Notes under the pieces: generated by a model
What the model saw: only the letters and a program-made list of their open reading frames with translations
What the model was told of the DNA's origin: nothing
Database searches by the model: none
Part shown: positions 25,036-33,638 of the stretch, in pieces
How the letters are laid out: each line of letters opens with the position of its first letter
How positions within the stretch are numbered: position 1 is the stretch's first letter
Assembly (NCBI RefSeq): GCF_036421855.1
Contig: NZ_JAZGOK010000001.1
Reading direction: 5' to 3' (one strand)
Source of the DNA: Georgenia_B sunbinii
GTDB taxonomy: Bacteria > Actinomycetota > Actinomycetes > Actinomycetales > Actinomycetaceae
Length of the DNA stretch: 64,000 bases
Position numbers and translations under genes: made by a program

Positions 25036-25041
25036 AGACTA
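25036..25041 (-). promoter_or_regulatory. Leaderless -10 element TAGTCT
   Basis: On the minus strand TAGTCT, then six bases (GGTGGG), then the GTG start of the SURF1 gene at 25029. No ribosome site. Confidence 0.55.
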
Positions 25042-25155
25042 ATCTCGCCGGATCACCGGGCGGCACCGGGCCCCGAGGCCGCGGCCGCTCCGGTGGCCGG
25101 CAGCGGCGCCAGCCACCAGGCTGGTGAGTGACCACCGACACGTTGGGAGTCCGCC

Positions 25156-27639
25156 GTGACCACGACCGCCTCACCCACGCCCTGGCGCAAACGCTCCGAC
25201 CAGCACGCCGCCGAGGACGACCTCACCGCGGTGCACGCCTGGTGGCGGGCCGCCAACTACCTGTCGGTGGGCCAGATCTACCTGCTCGACAACCCGCTGC
25301 TGCGCGAGCCGCTGCGCCCAGAGCACATCAAGCCACGGCTGCTGGGCCACTGGGGCACCACGCCGGGCCTCAACTTCATCTACGCCCACGCCAACCGGGT
25401 CATCCGCGAGCGCGCGCAGCCCACGATGTACATCACCGGCCCCGGCCACGGTGGCCCGGGCCTGGTGGCCAACACCTACCTCGAGGGCACCTACAGCGAG
25501 ATCTACTCCGACATCACGCCGGACGCCGAAGGCCTGCGCAAGCTCTTCCGCCAGTTCTCCTTCCCCGGCGGCATCCCGTCGCACGTCGCCCCCGAGACCC
25601 CCGGCTCGATCCACGAGGGCGGCGAGCTCGGCTACGCCCTCTCCCACGCCTACGGCGCGGTCTTCGACAACCCCGACCTCCTCGCGCTCGCCGTCGTCGG
25701 CGACGGCGAGGCGGAGACCGGCCCGCTGGCGACCAGCTGGCACTCCACCAAGTTCGTCAACCCCCGCGACGACGGCGTCGTGCTGCCGATCCTCCACCTC
25801 AACGGGTACAAGATCGCCAACCCGACGGTGCTGGCCCGGATCGAGGAGGACGAGCTCACCGACCTCATGCGCGGCTACGGCCACCGTCCCTACGTCTTCA
25901 CCGCCGGCTTCGACGACGAGGACGCGGCCGGCTTCCACGCCCGGTTCGCCGCGGTGCTCGACGAGGTGCTCGACGAGATCGCGGACATCAAGCAGCGGGC
26001 CGCCGGCGCCGCGGACGAGGACCTCGAGCGGCCCCGGTGGCCGATGATCGTGCTGCGCACCCCCAAGGGCTGGACCGGCCCGGCGACCATCGACGGCGAG
26101 CAGACCGAGGGCTCGTGGCGCTCCCACCAGGTACCGCTCACCAGCGCCCGCGACACCCCCGAGCACCTCGAGGTGCTCGTCGACTGGCTGCGCAGCTACC
26201 GCCCCGAGGACCTGTTCGACGACGACGGCGCCCTGGTGGCCGACGTCGCCGCCCTCGCGCCGCGCGGCCAGCTGCGGATGAGCGACAACCCGAGCACCAA
26301 CGGCGGGCTCGTGCTGCGCGACCTGCGGCTGCCCGACGTCCACGACCACGCCGTCGACGTCCCCGAGCCGGGCGGCGCGATCAACGAGTCGACGTCGGTG
26401 CTGGGCCAGTGGCTCACCGACGTCATCCGCCGCAACCCGGACAACTTCCGGCTGTTCGGGCCGGACGAGGTGGCGTCCAACCGGCTGCAGGCGGTCTACG
26501 ACGTCACGGCCAAGCAGTGGAACGCCGAGCTGCACGAGCACGACCTCGCCGAGCACCTCGCCCGCGCCGGCCGGGTGATGGAGGTGCTCTCGGAGCACCA
26601 GTGCCAGGGCTGGCTCGAGGGCTACCTCCTCACCGGCCGCCACGGGCTGTTCACCTCCTACGAGGCGTTCATCCACATCGTCGACTCGATGGTCAACCAG
26701 CACGCCAAGTGGCTCAAGGTCACCGACGAGCTGCCGTGGCGCCGGCCGATCGCCTCGCTCAACTACCTGCTGAGCTCGCACGTGTGGCGCCAGGACCACA
26801 ACGGCTTCTCCCACCAGGACCCGGGGTTCATCGACCACGTCGTCAACAAGGGCGCCGACCTCGTGCGTGTCTACCTGCCGCCGGACACCAACACGCTGCT
26901 GGCGACCTACGACCACGTGATGCGCACCCGCCAACTCATCAACGTCGTCGTCGCGGGCAAGCAGCCCGCGCCGGACTTCCTCACCATGGAGCAGGCGCTG
27001 GACCACTGCGCGCGCGGCCTGGGGATCTGGGAGTGGGCCGGCACCGAGGAGGCCGGCAGCGAGCCCGACATCGTCCTCGTCTGCGCCGGTGACATCCCCA
27101 CCATCGAGGTGCTCGCCGCCGCCGACCTCCTGCGCCAGCACGTCCCGGACCTGCGGGTGCGGCTGGTCAACGTCGTCGACCTCATGCGGCTGCAGGACCC
27201 CAAGGAGCACCCGCACGGGCTCAGCGACCGCGAGTACGACACCGTCTTCACCACCGACAAACCGGTGATCTTCGCCTACCACGGCTACCCGTGGCTCATC
27301 CACCGCCTCACCTACCGCCGCACCGGGCACGACCACCTGCACGTGCGCGGCTACAAGGAGAAGGGCACGACGACGACGCCGTTCGACATGGTCATGCTCA
27401 ACGACCTCGATCGCTACCACCTGGTGATGGACGTCATCGACCGGGTGCCGTCCCTCGGTGCGAGGTACGCCGGCCTGCGCCAGCAGATGTCCGACGCCCG
27501 GATGGCCGCGCGCCGCTACACCCGCGAGCACGGCACCGACATCCCCGAGGTCGCCGAGTGGCAGTGGCCCGACGTCGGTGAGACCGCGACCGAGACCGGT
27601 GGGCCGGCGCTGCACGACACCGGCGGTGACAACGGCTGA
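25156..27639 (+). CDS. xfp: Phosphoketolase (D-xylulose 5-P / D-fructose 6-P)
   Basis: 827 residues, full length. A thiamine-diphosphate enzyme that cleaves xylulose 5-phosphate or fructose 6-phosphate with phosphate to acetyl phosphate and a triose or tetrose phosphate. Visible family motifs: GHWGTTPGLNFIYAHANRVI, the TPP-site loop GDGEAETGPLATSWHS, and SFSHQDPGF-like WRQDHNGFSHQDPGFIDHV. The GTG at 25156 has a ribosome site (GGGAG) upstream. The downstream pta and ackA genes can turn its acetyl phosphate into acetyl-CoA or into acetate and ATP. The neighbouring sugar importer may feed it. Confidence 0.95.
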   Translation: MTTTASPTPWRKRSDQHAAEDDLTAVHAWWRAANYLSVGQIYLLDNPLLREPLRPEHIKPRLLGHWGTTPGLNFIYAHANRVIRERAQPTMYITGPGHGGPGLVANTYLEGTYSEIYSDITPDAEGLRKLFRQFSFPGGIPSHVAPETPGSIHEGGELGYALSHAYGAVFDNPDLLALAVVGDGEAETGPLATSWHSTKFVNPRDDGVVLPILHLNGYKIANPTVLARIEEDELTDLMRGYGHRPYVFTAGFDDEDAAGFHARFAAVLDEVLDEIADIKQRAAGAADEDLERPRWPMIVLRTPKGWTGPATIDGEQTEGSWRSHQVPLTSARDTPEHLEVLVDWLRSYRPEDLFDDDGALVADVAALAPRGQLRMSDNPSTNGGLVLRDLRLPDVHDHAVDVPEPGGAINESTSVLGQWLTDVIRRNPDNFRLFGPDEVASNRLQAVYDVTAKQWNAELHEHDLAEHLARAGRVMEVLSEHQCQGWLEGYLLTGRHGLFTSYEAFIHIVDSMVNQHAKWLKVTDELPWRRPIASLNYLLSSHVWRQDHNGFSHQDPGFIDHVVNKGADLVRVYLPPDTNTLLATYDHVMRTRQLINVVVAGKQPAPDFLTMEQALDHCARGLGIWEWAGTEEAGSEPDIVLVCAGDIPTIEVLAAADLLRQHVPDLRVRLVNVVDLMRLQDPKEHPHGLSDREYDTVFTTDKPVIFAYHGYPWLIHRLTYRRTGHDHLHVRGYKEKGTTTTPFDMVMLNDLDRYHLVMDVIDRVPSLGARYAGLRQQMSDARMAARRYTREHGTDIPEVAEWQWPDVGETATETGGPALHDTGGDNG

Positions 27640-27647
27640 TCCCCCAC

Positions 27648-27666
27648 TGAGGGTTGGCTTTCCTGC
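27648..27666. promoter_or_regulatory. Candidate IdeR/DtxR iron box
   Basis: TGAGGGTTGGCTTTCCTGC matches 12 of 19 positions of the TTAGGTTAGGCTAACCTAA consensus, including the GG-NT-GGCT and CCT blocks. It lies about 30-50 bases before the ferritin start. In mycobacteria IdeR activates ferritin genes under iron excess, so the position makes sense. Confidence 0.4.
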
Positions 27667-27690
27667 CTATCGCCGGCCTCGCAACGCTCC

Positions 27691-27696
27691 TACGAT
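27691..27696 (+). promoter_or_regulatory. -10 element TACGAT of the ferritin gene
   Basis: TACGAT ends seven bases before the ATG at 27704, and there is no ribosome site. This fits a leaderless transcript starting at or next to the ATG. It also argues against the ATG at 27695, which overlaps the box. Confidence 0.45.
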
Positions 27697-27703
27697 GACT
27701 GGC

Positions 27704-28204
27704 ATGAAGATCAGCGACGCACTCTCCCAGGCATTCGACAACCAGATCACCCTCGAGCTGCAGGCGGCAGTCGTCTACCGCCAGCTCGCCATCGAGATGA
27801 ACGTGCGCGACCTGCCCGGCATGGCCACGTGGTTCGCCGCCCAGTCCGCCGAGGAGCTCGAGCACGCCGACAAGTTCGCCGGCCACGTCGTCGACCGCGG
27901 CAACCACCCGCGGATCGGTGACATCTCCGCCCCCGCGCTGAGCATCGAGTCCCCACTCGCGGCGTTCCGCGCGGCCCTCGCCCACGAGCAGAAGGTGTCA
28001 GCGGCGATCCGCGCGCTGTTCCGCCAGGCTCGTGACGAGGACGACATCGACTCCGTCCCGCTGCTCCACTGGTTCCTCGACGAGCAGGTCGAGGAGGAGG
28101 CCACCGTCGGCGAGATCGTCGGACGCCTCGAGCTGGTCAAGGACGACGGCCCCGGCCTGCTGCGCCTCGACACAGAGCTCAGCATCCGCACCGCGGCCGA
28201 GTGA
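27704..28204 (+). CDS. Ferritin (FtnA/BfrB-type iron storage protein)
   Basis: 166 residues, four-helix ferritin without a haem-binding Met, close to FtnA and mycobacterial BfrB. Ferroxidase-site residues are in register with the family: Glu18 (ITLELQ), Tyr25, Glu51 and His54 (SAEELEHADKF), plus Glu/Gln residues near 94-130 (LAHEQKV; LDEQVEEE). It oxidises Fe(II) and stores Fe(III) in a 24-mer shell. An ATG three codons upstream (27695) is possible but overlaps the -10 box. It splits the xfp gene from pta without an obvious metabolic link and probably has its own iron control. Confidence 0.93.
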   Translation: MKISDALSQAFDNQITLELQAAVVYRQLAIEMNVRDLPGMATWFAAQSAEELEHADKFAGHVVDRGNHPRIGDISAPALSIESPLAAFRAALAHEQKVSAAIRALFRQARDEDDIDSVPLLHWFLDEQVEEEATVGEIVGRLELVKDDGPGLLRLDTELSIRTAAE

Positions 28205-28325
28205 CGCCGTCGGGCTGTGGTGCGACCCACAGCCCGACGGGGGTACGAAGTCCCAGGTCACGACCCGAGCGGTGCGAGACAATGCTCCGGTATGTCCGGA
28301 AACTCGAGATGACGGGGGAAGTGAC

Positions 28326-30413
28326 GTGGCGCGCAGCATCTACATCGCCTCACCGGAGGGCCACACCGGCAAGTCGACGATCGCCCTCGGGCTCGTCGAC
28401 CTGTTCGTGCGGCGGGTGGAGCGGGTCGGGATCTTCCGGCCCGTGGTCATGGGCGGTGACGAGCACGACAAGGTGCTCGAGCTGCTGCTGTCCCACGACG
28501 GCATCGACCTCGACCACGACGACTGCGTCGGGGTCACCTACGAGGAGGTCCACGCCGACGAGGCCGCGGCGCTGAGCCGGATCGTCGAGCGCTTCCGCGC
28601 CGTCGAGGCCCGCAGCGACGTCGTCGTCGTCGTCGGCTCGGACTACACCGACGTCGCGGGCCCGGCCGAGCTGGCCTTCAACGGCCGCGTCGCGGCCAAC
28701 CTCGGTTCGCCGGTGCTGCTCGTGGCGCGCGCGCTCGACCGCTCGGTCGAGGAGATCCGTCAGCTCGTCGACATCGCCACCGCCGAGCTGCACTCCGATC
28801 ACGCCGTCGTCGCCGCGGTGGCCGTCAACCGCTGCGAGCCGAAGCGGATCGACGACGTCCGGGCCGCGCTCGCCGACCTGCCGGTCCCGGTGTGGGCCTT
28901 CCCCGACATCCCCATCCTCTCCGCGGCCACCGTCGGTGACCTGCTGACCGCGCTCGACGGCGACCTCATCGCCGGCGACCCCGCGCTGCTCATCCGCGAG
29001 GCGGAGTCGATCCTCGTCTGCGGCATGAACGTCGAGCACATCCTCGAGCGGCTCAAGGGCGGGCAGGTCGCCATCGCCGCGGCCGACCGCTCGGAGGTGC
29101 TCGTCGCGCTGGTCGCCGCGCACGCCTCGGACAACTTCCCGTCGCTCGCCGGGATCGTGCTCAACGGCGGCTTCGAGCCCAACCCGCAGGTCCGCACGCT
29201 GGTCGCCGGGCTGGGCCAGTCGCTGCCGATCATCGCCACCGACCACAACACCTACGAGAGCGCCCGGATCGCCTCGACCACCCGCGGCCTCATCTCCGAG
29301 GGCACCCAGCGCAAGCGCGACCTGGCGCTGAGCTCCTTCGAGCAGCACGTCGACGCCGAGGCGGTGCTCGCCGTCCTCGACGTCCCCCGCAGTAACGTCG
29401 TCACCCCGCTGATGTTCGAGTCCGAGCTGCTCGAGCGGGCCCGCGGGGACCGCAAGCACATCGTGCTGCCCGAGGGCACCGACGACCGCATCCTGCGCGC
29501 CGCCAGCACGCTGCTCTCCCGCGGCGTCGCCGACCTCACGCTGCTCGGCGCGCCCGGCGCGGTCCGCTCCCGCGCCGAGGAGCTGGGCCTCGACATCGCG
29601 GCGGCCGACGTCGTCGACCCGCGCACCAGCGAGCTGCTCCACCCGTTCGCCGAGGAGTACACCCGGCTGCGCGCGCACCGCGGGATGACCCTCGAGCGGG
29701 CGCTGGAGATCATCCCCAGCGTCTCCTACTTCGGCACCATGATGGTCCACACCGGGACCGCCGACGGCATGGTCTCGGGCGCGCTGCACACCACCGCCCA
29801 CACCATCAAGCCGTCCTTCGAGATCATCAAGACGCGTCCCGGCACGTCGATCGTCTCCTCGGTGTTCCTCATGGGCCTGGCCGACCGGGTGCTGGTCTAC
29901 GGCGACTGCGCCGTCAACCCCGACCCGGACGCCGAGCAGCTCGCCGACATCGCCATCTCGTCCGCGGAGACGTCCGCCCAGTTCGGCATCGAGCCACGGA
30001 TCGCGATGCTCTCCTACTCGACGGGCGCCTCAGGCACCGGGGCGGACGTCGAGAAGGTCCGAGCCGCGACCGAGATCGTCCGTGAGCGCCGCCCGGACCT
30101 GTCGGTGGAGGGGCCGATCCAGTACGACGCCGCGGTCGACGCCTCCGTCGCGCGGACCAAGATGCCCGAGTCCGACGTCGCCGGCCGGGCCACGGTGTTC
30201 ATCTTCCCGGACCTCAACACCGGCAACAACACCTACAAGGCGGTGCAGCGGTCGGCCGGCGCGGTCGCCATCGGCCCGGTGCTGCAGGGCCTGAACAAGC
30301 CGGTGAACGACCTGTCGCGCGGCGCGCTCGTGCAGGACATCGTCAACACCGTCGCCATCACCGCGATCCAGGCGCAGGGCGACGCCGCCAACCCCAAGGA
30401 GCAGCACGCATGA
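28326..30413 (+). CDS. pta: Phosphate acetyltransferase, long form
   Basis: 695 residues. An N-terminal DRTGG-type P-loop domain (SPEGHTGKSTIALGLVDLFV) is followed by a central regulatory part and the C-terminal catalytic PTA_PTB domain (IVLPEGTDDRILRAASTLLS; SYFGTMMVHTGTADGMVSGA; MLSYSTGASGTGADVEKVRA). It interconverts acetyl phosphate and acetyl-CoA. The GTG at 28326 has GGGGGAAG upstream. It overlaps ackA by four bases (ATGA), so both products are made together. Confidence 0.96.
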   Translation: MARSIYIASPEGHTGKSTIALGLVDLFVRRVERVGIFRPVVMGGDEHDKVLELLLSHDGIDLDHDDCVGVTYEEVHADEAAALSRIVERFRAVEARSDVVVVVGSDYTDVAGPAELAFNGRVAANLGSPVLLVARALDRSVEEIRQLVDIATAELHSDHAVVAAVAVNRCEPKRIDDVRAALADLPVPVWAFPDIPILSAATVGDLLTALDGDLIAGDPALLIREAESILVCGMNVEHILERLKGGQVAIAAADRSEVLVALVAAHASDNFPSLAGIVLNGGFEPNPQVRTLVAGLGQSLPIIATDHNTYESARIASTTRGLISEGTQRKRDLALSSFEQHVDAEAVLAVLDVPRSNVVTPLMFESELLERARGDRKHIVLPEGTDDRILRAASTLLSRGVADLTLLGAPGAVRSRAEELGLDIAAADVVDPRTSELLHPFAEEYTRLRAHRGMTLERALEIIPSVSYFGTMMVHTGTADGMVSGALHTTAHTIKPSFEIIKTRPGTSIVSSVFLMGLADRVLVYGDCAVNPDPDAEQLADIAISSAETSAQFGIEPRIAMLSYSTGASGTGADVEKVRAATEIVRERRPDLSVEGPIQYDAAVDASVARTKMPESDVAGRATVFIFPDLNTGNNTYKAVQRSAGAVAIGPVLQGLNKPVNDLSRGALVQDIVNTVAITAIQAQGDAANPKEQHA

Positions 30414-31600
30414 CCACCGGCACCGTCCTCGTCATCAACTCGGGATCGTCGTCGATCAAGTACCAGCTGCTCGTCCCGGGAACTGGTGAGGTGCTCGCCG
30501 TCGGGCTGGTCGAGCGCATCGGTGAGGCAACCGGCCGGATCCGGCACGAGCACGCCGGGGAGCAGACCGAGCTGACCGAGCCGGTGCCCGACCACGCCGT
30601 CGGGCTGCGCCGGGTGATCGACCTCTTCGCGACCGAGGGCCCGGACCTCGCCGAGGCCCGGGTCGTGGCCGTGGGTCACCGGGTGGTCCAGGGCGGCAAG
30701 ACCTACGGCGAGGCGGTGCTCATCGACGACTCGGTCATCACCCGGATCGAGGAGCTCATCCCGCTCGCGCCGCTGCACAACGCACCCAACCTGCGGGGCA
30801 TCGAGGTCGCTCGCGAGCTCATGCCCGACGTCCCGCACGTCGCGGTGTTCGACACCGCCTTCTTCCACAACCTGCCCGACGCCGCCGCGACCTACGCCCT
30901 CAACCGCGAGGTCGCCGAGCGCTACTCGGTGCGCCGGTACGGCGCCCACGGCACCTCCCACCAATACGTGTCACGTACCGCCGCGGACGTCGTCGGGCGC
31001 CCGCTGGCCGAGCTCAAGCAGATCGTCCTGCACATCGGCAACGGCGCGTCGGCCTCGGCCGTCGACGGCGGACGCGCCGTGGACACCTCGATGGGCATGA
31101 CCCCGCTCGAGGGGCTCGTCATGGGCACCCGCACCGGTGACATCGACCCGGCGATCATCTTCCACCTGCGACGGGTCGCCGGCTTCAACGTCGACGAGAT
31201 CGACGACCTGTTCAACCGGCGATCGGGCCTCAAGGGGCTGGCTGGGGAGAGCGACCTGCGCGAGATCCACCGGCTCATCGCGGCCGGCGACCCGAACGCC
31301 CGGCTGGCGCTGGACGTCTACACCCACCGGCTCCGCAAGTACGTCGGCTCCTACGCCGCCGTCCTCGGCGGGCTCGACGTCCTCACCTTCACCGCGGGCG
31401 TCGGTGAGAATGACGCCGTCGTCCGCGCGGAGGCGTGCGCCGGCCTGGAGTTCCTCGGCGTCGAGATCGACCCGGCACGCAACGCCGTGCGCAGCAAGGA
31501 GGCCCGCGTCATCTCCACCGACGGCTCGCGGGTCACCGTGCTCGTCGTCCCCACCGACGAGGAGCGAGAGATCTCCCGCCAAGCCATCGCCCTCCTCTAA
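30410..31600 (+). CDS. ackA: Acetate kinase
   Basis: 396 residues. It transfers phosphate between acetyl phosphate and ADP, yielding acetate and ATP. Signature 1 (VLVINSGSSSIKYQLL) at the N-terminus and signature 2 (YGAHGTSHQYVS) are present, as is the GIGENDAVVR-like TAGVGENDAVVRAE motif near the C-terminus. It overlaps pta and ends directly in repeat cluster B: the first repeat remnant starts right after the TAA. Confidence 0.97.
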   Translation: MTTGTVLVINSGSSSIKYQLLVPGTGEVLAVGLVERIGEATGRIRHEHAGEQTELTEPVPDHAVGLRRVIDLFATEGPDLAEARVVAVGHRVVQGGKTYGEAVLIDDSVITRIEELIPLAPLHNAPNLRGIEVARELMPDVPHVAVFDTAFFHNLPDAAATYALNREVAERYSVRRYGAHGTSHQYVSRTAADVVGRPLAELKQIVLHIGNGASASAVDGGRAVDTSMGMTPLEGLVMGTRTGDIDPAIIFHLRRVAGFNVDEIDDLFNRRSGLKGLAGESDLREIHRLIAAGDPNARLALDVYTHRLRKYVGSYAAVLGGLDVLTFTAGVGENDAVVRAEACAGLEFLGVEIDPARNAVRSKEARVISTDGSRVTVLVVPTDEEREISRQAIALL

Positions 31601-31772
31601 CGGGCTTGTCCCCCACAGCAGACTTGTCCGCGAGAGCGGGATTGTCACCGACAGCGGGATTGTCCCCACAGCGGACTCGTCCCCGACAGCAGGATTGTCC
31701 CCCACAGCAGACTTATCGCCCACAGCAGACTTGTCGCCCACAGCAGACTTGTCACCGACAGCGGGATTGTCC
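31601..31772. repeat. 18-bp repeat cluster B (left arm, nine units)
   Basis: Directly after the ackA stop there is a partial unit (31601-31611) and then nine units of 18 bp (one of 17 bp), read as the reverse complement of cluster A: for example CCCACAGCAGACTTGTCC (31612), CCGACAGCGGGATTGTCC (31648, 31755) and CCCACAGCAGACTTATCG (31701). Both core types seen in cluster A occur here. Cluster C, 236 bases further on, has the opposite orientation. Confidence 0.9.
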
Positions 31773-32008
31773 ACCACGCGATAGAGCCCTGGTCGGCTGC
31801 TCACAGCCGAATAACGGCGGCCCGCTTGGCGCGGGTCGCCGCGGACGGCCACGCTGCTTGGCGGCGAGGCCGTGCCCGCTACCGCCCATCCCCCCGCGCC
31901 GACACCGAGCGGCGGGATCTCACCGACCCGAACGTGAGCGACTGCGGCCCGGGCTCGTCACGTGCACCCGCAGGCGGCAGCCGACGGGTGCGCGTGACGC
32001 CGCCCTCG
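31773..32008. other. Spacer between repeat arms B and C
   Basis: 236 bases without a convincing gene: short open frames have no ribosome site and no family resemblance. It is enclosed by oppositely oriented repeat arms and lies between the convergent ackA and aspA genes. Confidence 0.5.
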
Positions 32009-32098
32009 CAGACAATCCCGCTCTCGCAGACAAGTCTGCTGTCGGCGACAAGTCTGCTGTCGGTGACAATCCCGCTGTCGGCGACAAGTCTGCTGTCA
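32009..32098. repeat. 18-bp repeat cluster C (right arm, five units)
   Basis: Five units: CAGACAATCCCGCTCTCG (32009), CAGACAAGTCTGCTGTCG (32027), GCGACAAGTCTGCTGTCG (32045), GTGACAATCCCGCTGTCG (32063) and GCGACAAGTCTGCTGTCA (32081). The last three bases of the last unit are, on the minus strand, the TGA stop codon of aspA. Confidence 0.92.
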
Positions 32099-33622
32099 GC
32101 GGGTGGGGGCGTCCTCGAGCTCGGCGTCCTCGGTCACTGCGGCGTCGGCAGGTGAGTCGGCGAGATCGCTAGGGGCGGCATCGGCGGTCGGCGCGATGAC
32201 GAGCGGGTCCTCGCGGTAGAACGTGCCGCGGTACCGGGGACGCATGAGGTTCTCGGTGGACAGCACGTCGTCGACCTCCTCGGCCGTCATCAGTCCCCAC
32301 TCGAGGACGACGTCGCGCACGTTGCGCCCGGTCTCTGCGCATTCCTTGCCGACGAGGTCACCGTTGTGGTGGCCGATGATCGGGTTGAGGAACGTGACGA
32401 TGCCGATCGAGCTCATCACGTTGGCCCGGCACACCTCCTCGTTCGCGGTGATCCCGCCGACGCAGTGCTCGCGCAGCGTGTCGCAGGCGTTGGCGAGCAG
32501 CGAGACGGACTCGAACATCGACTCGGCGATGACCGGCTCCATGACGTTGAGCTGCAGCTGGCTGGCCTCGGCCGCCATCGTCACTGTGACGTCGTTGCCG
32601 ATCACCTTGAAGCACACCTGGTTGACGACCTCGGGGATGACCGGGTTGACCTTCGCCGGCATGATCGAGGAGCCGGCCTGGCGCTCCGGCAGGTTGATCT
32701 CACCGAGACCGGCGCGCGGTCCCGAGGAGAGCAGCCGCAGGTCGTTGCAAATCTTGCTGAGCTTGACCGCCACCCGCTTGAGCGAGGCGTGCATCGACAC
32801 GTACGCGCCGGTGTCGGAGGTGGCCTCGATGAGGTTGGTGGACCGCAGCACCGGCAGCCCGCTGACCTCGGCGAGGTGCGCGACCGCCCGCACCGAGTAG
32901 CCGGGCGGGGTGTTGAGCCCGGTGCCGATCGCCGTCGCCCCGAGGTTGACCTCGAGGAGCAGCGCCTGGTTGCGGGCGAGGTTGGTGATCTCCTCGGTGA
33001 GCAGCGCGGCGAACGCAGCGAACTCCTGGCCGAGGGTCATCGGCACCGCGTCCTGCATCTGGGTGCGGCCCATCTTCAGCACGTGGGAGAACTCGTGCCC
33101 CTTGTCCTCCAGCACCGCCACGATCGCGCTGAGCGAGGCCTTGAGGTTGTCGACCGCGCGGTAGATCGCCAGCCGCAGGCCGGTCGGGTAGGCGTCGTTG
33201 GTCGACTGGCTCTTGTTGACGTGGTCGTTGGGGTGGACGACGTCGTAGCGCCCCTTGGGCTGCCCGAGCCGTTCGAGCGCGAGGTTGGCGATGACCTCGT
33301 TGGTGTTCATGTTCACCGACGTGCCGGCACCGCCCTGGTAGACGTCCGCCGGGAACTGGTCGAGGCAGCGGCCGGTCTCCAGCATGTCGTCGCAGGCGCC
33401 GATGATCGCGTCGGCGATCTTCGCCGGCAGCGTGTACAGCTCCCGGTTGGCCAGCGCCGACGCCTTCTTGACGAGCACCATGCCCTCGACCAGCTCGGGC
33501 AGGTCGCTGATGCGCTGCCCCGAGAGGCGGAAGTTCTCCACCGCCCGCAGCGTGTGGATCCCCCAGTACGCGTCATCAGGGATCTCCCGCTGCCCCAGCA
33601 GGTCCTCCTCGGTCCTCGTCAT
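32096..33622 (-). CDS. aspA: Aspartate ammonia-lyase (aspartase)
   Basis: 508 residues of the fumarase/aspartase superfamily; converts L-aspartate to fumarate and ammonia. Aspartase-type features are the N-terminal LLGQREIPDDAYWGIHTLRA, GTSVNMNTNEVIANLAL, and the SS loop AGSSIMPAKVNPVIPE with the catalytic Ser. It is about 35 residues longer than usual because of an Ala/Asp/Glu-rich C-terminal tail that ends in repeat cluster C, whose last unit supplies the stop. The ATG has AAGGAG upstream. It follows fumC by 16 bases, so aspartate can feed fumarate straight to fumarase. Confidence 0.93.
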   Translation of the reverse strand: MTRTEEDLLGQREIPDDAYWGIHTLRAVENFRLSGQRISDLPELVEGMVLVKKASALANRELYTLPAKIADAIIGACDDMLETGRCLDQFPADVYQGGAGTSVNMNTNEVIANLALERLGQPKGRYDVVHPNDHVNKSQSTNDAYPTGLRLAIYRAVDNLKASLSAIVAVLEDKGHEFSHVLKMGRTQMQDAVPMTLGQEFAAFAALLTEEITNLARNQALLLEVNLGATAIGTGLNTPPGYSVRAVAHLAEVSGLPVLRSTNLIEATSDTGAYVSMHASLKRVAVKLSKICNDLRLLSSGPRAGLGEINLPERQAGSSIMPAKVNPVIPEVVNQVCFKVIGNDVTVTMAAEASQLQLNVMEPVIAESMFESVSLLANACDTLREHCVGGITANEEVCRANVMSSIGIVTFLNPIIGHHNGDLVGKECAETGRNVRDVVLEWGLMTAEEVDDVLSTENLMRPRYRGTFYREDPLVIAPTADAAPSDLADSPADAAVTEDAELEDAPTR

Positions 33623-33638
33623 CTGTGCATGCTCCTTG

